The notes under the pieces are model-generated. The model searched no databases, was not told the origin of the DNA, and saw only the letters and a list, made by a program, of their open reading frames with translations. 64,000 nt of DNA from Mucilaginibacter sp. (GTDB taxonomy: Bacteria > Bacteroidota > Bacteroidia > Sphingobacteriales > Sphingobacteriaceae), in assembly GCF_028288225.1 (NCBI RefSeq), contig NZ_JAQBOC010000051.1, forward strand, positions 39,038 to 103,037. Direction: 5' to 3'. The translations under genes and the position numbers were made by a program. Below are positions 1 through 6,220 of the stretch, in pieces (the stretch's first letter is position 1; every line of letters begins with the position of its first letter).

Positions 1-1790
1 CCTATTGCCTTGGAATGAATATTCACCAGGGCATTGCACACGTTGTCGGTATTTCGCCCGAACAACGTCTGCGACATATCCACATTATGGGTGCAACCGG
101 TCAGGGCAAATCAACGCTCCTGCACGCGCTCATCATGCAAGATATTTGTGCTGGGGACGGCTGCATGGTACTTGACCCGCATGGTGATTTGATTGCCGCG
201 TTGTTGGTAGATATTCCACTCGACCGCGTAGGGGACGTGGTATTGATTGATCCCGCAGACAGTGAGCATCCCATCGGCTTCAATATCCTTTCCGCGCATT
301 CAGCACTCGAAAAGGAGTTACTGGCATCTGACTTGGTAATGGTCTTTAAACGGTTTAGTACCTCATGGGGCGATCAAATGCACAGCGTCTTGGCTAATGC
401 CATTCTTGCGCTCTTGTACAATAAAAACGTCTATCATATTGGGGATTTACGGCGGTTTCTTATAGAGCCCGCATACCGTGCAACTATTCTCACATCTGTC
501 ACCGATGACCATATTGTCTATTACTGGCACAAAGAGTTTCCGCTTCTGAAGGGCGGGTCCATCGGGTCACTCCTGACGCGCCTTGATAGCTTTCTGCGTC
601 CCAAAGCCATCCGCTCAATGCTGTGCCAAACAGAGGGACTTGATATGGCAACGCTCATGGACACGCGCAAGATTATCCTGGTGAAACTCTCTCACGGATT
701 GATTGGAGCCGAAAACAGCTATCTCTTGGGAGCCTTTATTGTTTCAAAGCTGCAACAGACCGCTATGGCCCGACAGGCCCAGTCCGCAACCAATCGCATT
801 CCGTTTTATTGCTACATCGATGAGTTTCAGCATTTTGTCACGCCCTCAATGGCTGCTATTCTCTCCGGTGCCCGAAAATACGGCTTAGGCTTGATCCTGG
901 CACATCAAGACATGCACCAAGTGACCTCAATTGATCCGGATATTGCAAGCAGCGTGGTTGCTAATGCCGGGACCCGAATGTGCTTTCGCCTGGGCGACAC
1001 AGACGCGAAGCGTATGCAGGACGGCTTTCGGGCATTTACTACCGATGACTTACAAAATCTCTCGATTGGAGACGCCATTGTCCGGGTCGGTGCTGCGGAC
1101 AATGATTTCAATTGCACCGTCATGCCATATAGAAAAGAAACAGGGGACGACTACACCGCCGACATTCTTGCCTATTCGCGGGCACAATATTGCGTATCCA
1201 GTATACCTCCTGAAGAACCGGCAGCGCCTGAAGACATCCCGGCTCCGCCACCAGTTGCACCACCCGCCTCACCGGCACCATCACCAGAACCAACCATACC
1301 GCCACCCTCAAAAGAAGCACTCAGAGAACATCGGTATCTGCAAACATTTATCAAGAAGCTCGCCGAGGAGCATGGCTATACCGCGCAACTAGAAGCCCCA
1401 GTACCGGGAGGGAGCGGCCAAATTGATGTGGTGCTCCAAAAGGGCGAGATGCGGATTGCGGTTGAAATTTCTGTCACCAACAGCCCCGAGTATGAACTGC
1501 ACAATATTGAAAAATGCCTGGGGGCAGGATTTGCACAGGTGGTGGTGTGCTCAACAAATGCCAGGAAGCGCGCACAAATTGAACGACTGGTGAACGAACA
1601 CATTCCACAGCAGGAGCATCACAAAATCTCGTACGTGACACCAGATGAATTCATCACCGTTCTTGCACCTGAGTCTGCGCATCCAACACACACCGTTATG
1701 AAGGGCTACCGGGTGAAGGTGCAGTATGACGCGGGCGGTGTGAACAAGCAGGATGTGGTGCGGAGCATCATAAAAAATAGGGTGCCGTAA
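1..1790 (+). CDS. VirD4/TraG/HerA-like conjugation ATPase with C-terminal nuclease-like domain (5' partial)
   Basis: This is probably the DNA-pumping or coupling ATPase of the integrated element. The frame is open to the left edge, and the residues before the first Met (YCLG) fit the family, so the gene likely starts outside the window. A Walker A motif, GATGQGKST, lies near residue 27 after the Met at base 15. MVLDPHGDL follows, then a Walker B-like region YCYIDEFQHF near residue 265, and AHQDMHQV/ANAGTRMCFRLGD, typical of TraM-recognition/TraG_D C-terminal segments. A Pro-rich linker (about residues 395-430) leads to a separate C-terminal domain with GSGQIDVVLQ and IAVEISVTN. That D...ExS pattern resembles a PD-(D/E)XK nuclease fold. 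The gene is more GC-rich than its right neighbours. The ATPase call is firm; the nuclease domain is an inference. Confidence 0.8.
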   Translation, partial: YCLGMNIHQGIAHVVGISPEQRLRHIHIMGATGQGKSTLLHALIMQDICAGDGCMVLDPHGDLIAALLVDIPLDRVGDVVLIDPADSEHPIGFNILSAHSALEKELLASDLVMVFKRFSTSWGDQMHSVLANAILALLYNKNVYHIGDLRRFLIEPAYRATILTSVTDDHIVYYWHKEFPLLKGGSIGSLLTRLDSFLRPKAIRSMLCQTEGLDMATLMDTRKIILVKLSHGLIGAENSYLLGAFIVSKLQQTAMARQAQSATNRIPFYCYIDEFQHFVTPSMAAILSGARKYGLGLILAHQDMHQVTSIDPDIASSVVANAGTRMCFRLGDTDAKRMQDGFRAFTTDDLQNLSIGDAIVRVGAADNDFNCTVMPYRKETGDDYTADILAYSRAQYCVSSIPPEEPAAPEDIPAPPPVAPPASPAPSPEPTIPPPSKEALREHRYLQTFIKKLAEEHGYTAQLEAPVPGGSGQIDVVLQKGEMRIAVEISVTNSPEYELHNIEKCLGAGFAQVVVCSTNARKRAQIERLVNEHIPQQEHHKISYVTPDEFITVLAPESAHPTHTVMKGYRVKVQYDAGGVNKQDVVRSIIKNRVP

Positions 1791-1895
1791 ACGGCATGCT
1801 TAGGGTGTAATCTATTTGACGCTTTTCTGGCTAAATAATTACAGTTCCGCTTTATATCGAAATCTCAATTTCGCACGGCCATGGATAGTTTCAAA

Positions 1896-2828
1896 TTAAT
1901 ATGTAGATACCTTGAAACTTACAACAAGCCTTTGTCGATTTTCTAGACCTGCACCAATATCTCCAGCATTTAATCCTGCTCTTCCAAATAAGTAAGATTC
2001 ATCATTTATTGAATAAGCTTTTAATAACTTGTCACCTCGGGTTACATGCATGCTACCAGGTATAAAACGAAGTATGGTGGATTTATCTGTTTTTACAAAT
2101 ACAGAGTCGCGGTCATATTCATTATCGGCGGCAATTACAACGCGGAATACATGGTTATTGTCCAATATCGTTACCTTTGGGTTCATCCCTACTGCCACTG
2201 TTTTAGACAATTGATCACTATTATTATGAAGTTGAATTTTAACAATAACAATATCTCCTGGCTTGGCATTAATTACATTTCTCCAATTACCATTAGTTGA
2301 ATCAATGTTACAATCGTCATTCGTGTTACATATCGAGAAGATTTCTTCACCTGGAAAATTGCTTATAAAAACAAATTTTCTATGTGCGAAAGGAATTTCA
2401 TCAAATTTGAAATTTTCAATTAACTTTTCGTAATGCCTTTCTTCACCGCTTATTAACTTTAATTTAATGTAACTGTCTAAATTTTTAGCTACCGCATCAA
2501 AAGTGGGTAATTCAGAAGATTTTTGTATTATAGTATATTCAAATTTCTGTTGTTCTAATTTTTTCTGAAACCTTTGTAAATCGTCCTGTGATTTTTTTTC
2601 AAATGAATTTTGATTCTTTTGATCATCTACCTGAAACTTATAAATTAAAACTGTAAGTGTTATTCCAAAAAAGGCTATAAACAAACCGAGCCAGAGCATT
2701 ATCGTTTTTTGAACAAATAATTTTCTTTCAAATTCCTTGTTCGAAATAATTTTTTTTCGATTACTTCTATTTAATCGCAATTGGACTCTATGATACATTT
2801 TATCAAAAGCATTCATATTTAAGTTCAT
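1896..2828 (-). CDS. Hypothetical single-pass membrane protein
   Basis: I do not recognise this 310-residue protein. The N-terminus is basic and presumably cytoplasmic. One strong membrane segment follows at about residues 43-65 (IMLWLGLFIAFFGITLTVLI), then a charged coiled-coil-like stretch (about 70-105) rich in Gln, Lys and Phe. The rest looks like a soluble beta-rich domain, with a segment (GDIVIVKIQLHNNSD) resembling the CARDB/DUF11-type sandwich strands seen in surface proteins. The gene and the small membrane gene before it are visibly AT-rich compared with the ATPase gene. They share a strand and are separated by a terminator hairpin. This looks like cargo acquired by the element, and no function can be assigned. 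Confidence 0.6.
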   Translation of the reverse strand: MNLNMNAFDKMYHRVQLRLNRSNRKKIISNKEFERKLFVQKTIMLWLGLFIAFFGITLTVLIYKFQVDDQKNQNSFEKKSQDDLQRFQKKLEQQKFEYTIIQKSSELPTFDAVAKNLDSYIKLKLISGEERHYEKLIENFKFDEIPFAHRKFVFISNFPGEEIFSICNTNDDCNIDSTNGNWRNVINAKPGDIVIVKIQLHNNSDQLSKTVAVGMNPKVTILDNNHVFRVVIAADNEYDRDSVFVKTDKSTILRFIPGSMHVTRGDKLLKAYSINDESYLFGRAGLNAGDIGAGLENRQRLVVSFKVSTY

Positions 2829-2831
2829 TAA

Positions 2832-2855
2832 AAAGACCTCTTTTAGGAGGTCTTT
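2832..2855 (-). terminator. Intrinsic terminator downstream of the 74-residue membrane protein gene
   Basis: A perfect 9-bp stem (AAAGACCTC / GAGGTCTTT, loop 6 nt) is followed on the minus strand by a T-rich tail. It lies between the stop of the 2858-3082 gene and the start of the 1896-2828 gene, so the second gene probably depends on readthrough or on its own promoter. Confidence 0.7.
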
Positions 2856-2857
2856 GT

Positions 2858-3082
2858 TTAAGATTTCATTGATTTAATAGTCCATCTTGCCAGTAAGATA
2901 ATAATTATAATTCCTATTGCCATCAAGCAGAGAATAATTACGCAAGCCGTTTTAAGTCCAGAATCTGTACTGTTTTTGTATATTGAATAAGGGATTGTTC
3001 CCATGCTCAATATACAAAGAATCATGCTAAGTGTAATTAAAGGAAGTATAAATTTAATAAATACTTTATAGAACTTTTCCAT
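2858..3082 (-). CDS. Small two-helix membrane protein
   Basis: This 74-residue protein consists almost entirely of two hydrophobic helices (about residues 10-32 and 44-67) joined by a short polar loop (YSIYKNSTDSGLK), with Lys/Arg at both ends. The family is unknown. It lies upstream of the AT-rich 310-residue membrane protein on the same strand, so the two may be functionally paired. A long inverted repeat lies immediately upstream of its start codon. Small double-helix proteins of this kind can be toxins, immunity proteins or sensor subunits, but nothing here decides between those. Confidence 0.5.
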   Translation of the reverse strand: MEKFYKVFIKFILPLITLSMILCILSMGTIPYSIYKNSTDSGLKTACVIILCLMAIGIIIIILLARWTIKSMKS

Positions 3083-3391
3083 GTTTTGATTGTAAAGTGA
3101 CCAGAAATGCCATTTGGATTAAGCGCCTTTGGTCGCCTTACAATCTAGAAAGAACCTCATATATAGTGTAAACTAAAATAGTAGTTTTGTCAATAGTCTT
3201 AATAGTAGGACATAAGGCAGTTATTGCCACTGGTTGTAAAATACGATTTCGTAAGAGGTAACATTAGAGGTACTTGATGAGAGGGTACTTAAATAGCGCA
3301 CATCCTTCACCGCGAACACACCGCCCCTGGATTATACAAAGTTTAGATTTCGGTAATGTCCATTCTGCAATAATGCTGCAAAAATTATTGC
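3083..3391. other. Divergent intergenic region of 309 bases
   Basis: The region separates two divergent genes. It contains the 58-base inverted repeat at 3088-3145, a weak -7-like box TAGATTTC at 3344-3351 upstream of the methylase gene, and the palindrome at 3366-3392. No coding sequence of convincing character is seen in it. Confidence 0.5.
3088..3145. repeat. Inverted repeat directly upstream of the 74-residue membrane gene
   Basis: The arms GATTGTAA (3088-3095) and TTACAATC (3138-3145) pair perfectly. An inner pair, TGACCA (3098-3103) and TGGTCG (3130-3135), continues the stem. It ends six bases from the minus-strand start codon at 3082. It could be an operator, a leader hairpin controlling translation, or a small RNA. 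The outer inner-stem pair would be G-U on the plus strand and A-C on the minus strand. Confidence 0.5.
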
Positions 3392-3392
3392 A
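3366..3392. promoter_or_regulatory. Perfect palindrome running into the methylase start codon
   Basis: TGCAATAAT (3366-3374) and ATTATTGCA (3384-3392) are a perfect 9-bp inverted repeat with a 9-base spacer. The last base of the right arm is the A of the ATG at 3392. The position suits an operator for one of the element's XRE proteins, or an RNA hairpin blocking initiation. Confidence 0.5.
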
Positions 3393-4129
3393 TGAATGAT
3401 ACTAAAAAACTGTACTCGCTCTTTGGACAATTTGCGTACACTCAAAATTATGCCTTGGCATTCACCGAGATGCTGGACTTTTTTCTCCTGCCCTTTCAAT
3501 GGCACGACACGGCGGAAGGGAGCCAGCACGTCATACATCGCTTACAAAGTCATCCCAAAAAAGAAATACTGGTTGAACTGTATACCGAAATCGGAGCGCT
3601 CTCAGAAGAATTTGGTGATCCAATCGGAGCACTGTATGAAGCGGAAATTTCCAAAGGCAAAAATGGACAATTCTTTACACCCGATCCAATCTGCGATTTT
3701 ATGGCTATGATGGCGGGTATTGAATCGTTACAGAATGATAAAACGGTGTATGATCCCGCCTGTGGTTCAGGGAGAATGTTACTTGCCGCAGCCAAAATCA
3801 ATCGTCGGTTGAAATTCTATGGAGCAGATATTGACGAAGTGTGTTGCAAAATGACGGTCGTTAATATGCTTTTGAATTCACTGACAGGAGAGGTCTGTCA
3901 TATCGATACCTTACGAAATACCTTCTTTAAAGGGTACAAGCTCCTCACGGTATTGAAGAATGGCTACTACCATCCATTTTACAAAGAATTTACCGACCCT
4001 AACGAAAGTGTCATTTGGCTACGCCCTACCGATCCCAAAACTGCAAAGAGCGCGTTTGACGTGCCTTTTGAACCGACCAAATCGCCCCTGATGCATCAAG
4101 GTGTACAAGGTAACTTATTTCACAATTAA
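3392..4129 (+). CDS. N6-adenine DNA methylase-like protein (HsdM-type fold)
   Basis: This 245-residue protein belongs to the N-6 DNA methylase family often found on Bacteroidota mobile elements. Around residue 85 the segment KGKNGQFFTPDPICDFM is the typical HsdM entry to the fold. The SAM-binding motif I is VYDPACGSGRML (about residues 113-124), and FYGADIDEVCCKM supplies the acidic residue of motif II. The expected catalytic motif IV (N/D-PP-Y/F) is not visible after it; the corresponding stretch reads DTLRNTFFKGYKLL. The protein also lacks a target-recognition domain. It may therefore bind SAM without methylating DNA, or need a partner. It is flanked by a palindrome at its start codon and a terminator after its stop. 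Confidence 0.8.
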   Translation: MNDTKKLYSLFGQFAYTQNYALAFTEMLDFFLLPFQWHDTAEGSQHVIHRLQSHPKKEILVELYTEIGALSEEFGDPIGALYEAEISKGKNGQFFTPDPICDFMAMMAGIESLQNDKTVYDPACGSGRMLLAAAKINRRLKFYGADIDEVCCKMTVVNMLLNSLTGEVCHIDTLRNTFFKGYKLLTVLKNGYYHPFYKEFTDPNESVIWLRPTDPKTAKSAFDVPFEPTKSPLMHQGVQGNLFHN

Positions 4130-4143
4130 TTCTTATTTCGAAA

Positions 4144-4167
4144 CGTCAGCACGCTGGCGTTTTTTTT
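4144..4167 (+). terminator. Intrinsic terminator of the methylase gene
   Basis: A 6-bp stem CGTCAG / CTGGCG (one G-U pair, loop of four) is followed by a run of eight T. It lies 14 bases after the stop codon. Confidence 0.75.
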
Positions 4168-4241
4168 ATTGATGTTACATGGAGGTCGTTGAGGTAATAA
4201 TCGGCAATGTCCTACGGGGGAATGTTTCTTTTTGCCCTATG

Positions 4242-4466
4242 TCATATTTTAACCAATTCCTCAATTGCAATGCCTAAACCTTCTGCAATTTCGGTCAGAT
4301 AAAAATAAGACGGATTGATATTCCCAGCTTCGAGCCGTTGGATTGACTGCTGATCCTTGCCAATCGCATGGGCAAGTTGCACCTGCGTCATACCCTTGCG
4401 CTGTCGCAATAGCTGTATGTTCTGCCCTAACCGTATTAGTAATGCTCCCTTGTCCATTGGAAACAT
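4242..4466 (-). CDS. XRE-family helix-turn-helix regulator
   Basis: This 74-residue protein is a single Cro/CI-type DNA-binding domain. The helix-turn-helix is seen in RLGQNIQLLRQRKGMTQ, VQLAHAIGKDQQSIQRLEAG and NPSYFYLTEIAEGLGI (about residues 12-68), ending in the usual hydrophobic tail. There is no effector domain, which fits a small repressor of the element's own genes. It is divergent from the lipoprotein gene, and an 8-bp inverted repeat sits in the 106-base intergenic region, a natural autoregulatory operator. The start may be MFPMDKG (4466) or the inner Met at 4457. Confidence 0.85.
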   Translation of the reverse strand: MFPMDKGALLIRLGQNIQLLRQRKGMTQVQLAHAIGKDQQSIQRLEAGNINPSYFYLTEIAEGLGIAIEELVKI

Positions 4467-4492
4467 AAAAGAATAGTTAAATATTTATAATT

Positions 4493-4514
4493 AATACAAC
4501 GAATATGTTGTATT
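4493..4514. promoter_or_regulatory. Operator-like inverted repeat between divergent XRE and lipoprotein genes
   Basis: AATACAAC (4493-4500) and GTTGTATT (4507-4514) form a perfect inverted repeat with a 6-base spacer. A second palindrome, GTTTGATCAAAC, lies at 4534-4545. Both sit between the XRE gene start and the lipoprotein start, so binding by the XRE protein is the simplest reading. Confidence 0.5.
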
Positions 4515-4572
4515 TAATAAAACTCTTTTGTAGGTTTGATCAAACACTAGTACCAAATCACATAAACAAATT

Positions 4573-5025
4573 ATGAGCATGCAAAAACACCTCACCGGGC
4601 TGTATCTCGCCCTCATCTGCACAGTTATCATAACTGCACCAGGATGTAAAAAAGATAGCAAAGGATCAAGTACCTCAAATTCATCAGCACTCTTTAGCGG
4701 TGCGTGGAAAATGAGCACATTTGAGGTCTTAGACGGCGGCGGCACCTGGCATCAAACAGCACCACCAAGCCTCTTAGCCGACCAAGCATTGATCTTCAAG
4801 TCCGATGGCACCTACGAAGCCACGTCCGGAGGAACCCACAGCTACAACGGAACATGGAGTACATTCAATGATGGCAAAAGTATTACTATCACGTCCACCA
4901 CCTACGATATTACTACCCTCACGTCGGATAGTATGGTATTGACCAATAGTCATGAATCATTTGCGTATTCGGTAAATGGCGTCGCCTCAACATACTATGG
5001 CGAGCGTGACACGTATACGCATTAA
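4573..5025 (+). CDS. Small lipoprotein, lipocalin-like
   Basis: This 150-residue secreted lipoprotein has a hydrophobic signal segment ending in a lipobox (TAPGC, Cys near residue 25) followed by Lys-Lys-Asp-Ser-Lys, the usual Bacteroidota pattern. The mature part contains SGAWKMSTFEV, ALIFKSDGTYEATSGG, YNGTWS and ISSMV-like strands. These match the short beta-barrel lipocalin-like family common in Bacteroidota. The start may be ATG 4573 or ATG 4579. It is a cargo gene of the element, and its ligand is unknown. Its stop is followed by a hairpin-capable stretch (ACTGCA / TGCAGT), then by the structured region upstream of the sigma gene. Confidence 0.75.
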   Translation: MSMQKHLTGLYLALICTVIITAPGCKKDSKGSSTSNSSALFSGAWKMSTFEVLDGGGTWHQTAPPSLLADQALIFKSDGTYEATSGGTHSYNGTWSTFNDGKSITITSTTYDITTLTSDSMVLTNSHESFAYSVNGVASTYYGERDTYTH

Positions 5026-5393
5026 ATCCTAACATACTGCAACCAAGACTGTGTGCAGTAAATAAAAAGGGGCCGGGGAAATTCTCCGCACGGTAGTGTG
5101 TCACCGATGGAAAGACAATAATCGCCGGAGGGACACACTACCTTGCTAGCATTCTATGACACGAAGGTTCTTTCCGTTATTACGAGGTTGTTTGTACAAC
5201 CGTAGGGTGAGGTTTATAACACTCACTAACTACTTTCATTTGTTTGCATAGATTCCGTTAGATCAGTTAATAGGACAGAATCACTAATCAGATGAACAGT
5301 AGAATACAACTCAAATCGCCCGTTTGAAATATACAGGTTCAATGCACAAGCTCTAAACCGTTTTCCGCTAATGCCCGCAATCAGATACTATTA
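5026..5393. other. Intergenic region of 368 bases upstream of the sigma-dCas12f operon
   Basis: The left half holds a set of four hairpins described separately (5074-5227). The right half (5228-5393) contains no convincing reading frame. No TAnnTTTG box was found on either strand, so the operon and RNA promoters are not assigned. The stretch after the last hairpin is the first place to look for a guide sequence. Confidence 0.5.
5074..5227 (+). ncRNA. Candidate structured RNA (putative guide RNA scaffold or leader)
   Basis: Four hairpins follow one another. H1: CGGGGA (5074-5079) with TCTCCG (5083-5088). H2: GGTAGTGTGTC (5092-5102) with GACACACTACC (5132-5142), a perfect 11-bp stem with an inner CGAT/ATCG stem. 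H3: GGTTGT (5186-5191) with ACAACC (5196-5201). H4: GGTGAG (5206-5211) with CTCACT (5222-5227). H1 and H4 each need one G-U pair on the plus strand, which would be an A-C mismatch on the minus strand, so plus-strand transcription is favoured. The region lies upstream of, and on the same strand as, the sigma and nuclease-dead Cas12f-like genes. It could supply their guide RNA scaffold, with the guide after 5227, or be an autoregulatory leader. The role is an inference; the stems are seen directly. Confidence 0.5.
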
Positions 5394-6218
5394 ATGCACT
5401 TATCTTCTCACGCTACTATCAAACGCCGCCAGGACACGTTTTACGTTGATTTACTAAGAAATGGTAATGAAACCGGACTGGAGCATTTTTACAACAGACT
5501 ATTCCGCAGTTTTTCATATAAAGCTCGCAAAAGGGTTAAAGATGATTTGGCAAGCACTGCCATTGCTCAAGAGGCATTTTTGCGGCTCTGGATGGTTCGC
5601 GATAAGATGGAAGATACTACAAAGGTGATGGCTTTTCTCAAGGCTCAAATTAATGAAGGATGCCAAGCGTTTTATAGTAAACGGTCTGCACGATTTCATC
5701 GCGACCTTATAAAATTAGATGGCATAGACGATTACCAAAATTTTTTGGGTGGGTATAACCCGGAAGAAGAAACGGACGATGCTGATAGTATTGCTCAGCA
5801 AAATTTTGAGGAGCAAAACCGCGCCAAACTAAAAAGCATAAAAAAATTCCTGCCAAACCTCACGCAAAACGAACAGCTGTTTATTCAGCTCTGCTTGAGG
5901 TATTCGTTTGGCTTTGAAAAGATTGCGCTTCATTTAGGAGGGATTTCAGATGTTGAAGTGTATCGGAAAGTACAGAAAACACTTGAAAACTTAAAAAACG
6001 CCGTCGTCAATTCAGATAAGTTAAACAACTTAGAAACAACGAACAGTTTCATTTACCAAGGCGATTTGAGTGAAGAACAAGCTTGTATCTTCCGCTTGAG
6101 ATACGAACTAAAAATGAGCTTCGAGGAAATTTCAGCGGAGTTACGCTTATCGCAGGCCTATGTCCAGACAGTCTTTGTTGAGGCTTGCTCAATGGCAAAG
6201 AAAATCAAATCCAACTAA
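5394..6218 (+). CDS. Sigma-70-family (ECF-like) factor with two region-4-like domains, partner of dCas12f-like protein
   Basis: This protein likely binds RNA polymerase core and directs initiation. Of its 274 residues, 14-105 resemble sigma region 2: AFLRLWMVRDKME near residues 61-73 matches the conserved (F)xRLWxxRxxI of Bacteroidota ECF factors. An acidic linker (about 108-148) follows. A region-4-like helix-turn-helix lies at about 152-205 (FLPNLTQNEQLFIQLCLRY, FGFEKIALHLGGISDVEVY). A second, weaker one lies at 223-274 (LSEEQACIFRLRYELKMS, FEEISAELRLSQAYVQTV). Ordinary ECF factors have one region 4 and about 190 residues. The stop codon is two bases before the ATG of the nuclease-dead Cas12f-like gene, so the two are surely co-transcribed. 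No anti-sigma gene is near. A sigma factor tied to a dead RNA-guided protein points to RNA-guided recruitment of polymerase. Confidence 0.8.
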   Translation: MHLSSHATIKRRQDTFYVDLLRNGNETGLEHFYNRLFRSFSYKARKRVKDDLASTAIAQEAFLRLWMVRDKMEDTTKVMAFLKAQINEGCQAFYSKRSARFHRDLIKLDGIDDYQNFLGGYNPEEETDDADSIAQQNFEEQNRAKLKSIKKFLPNLTQNEQLFIQLCLRYSFGFEKIALHLGGISDVEVYRKVQKTLENLKNAVVNSDKLNNLETTNSFIYQGDLSEEQACIFRLRYELKMSFEEISAELRLSQAYVQTVFVEACSMAKKIKSN

Positions 6219-6220
6219 CC

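Noticed and set aside
6185..6220. Upstream extension of the dCas12f-like frame to 6185
   Set aside because: It lies inside the sigma gene and adds residues foreign to the family; the ATG at 6221 follows the sigma stop by two bases.
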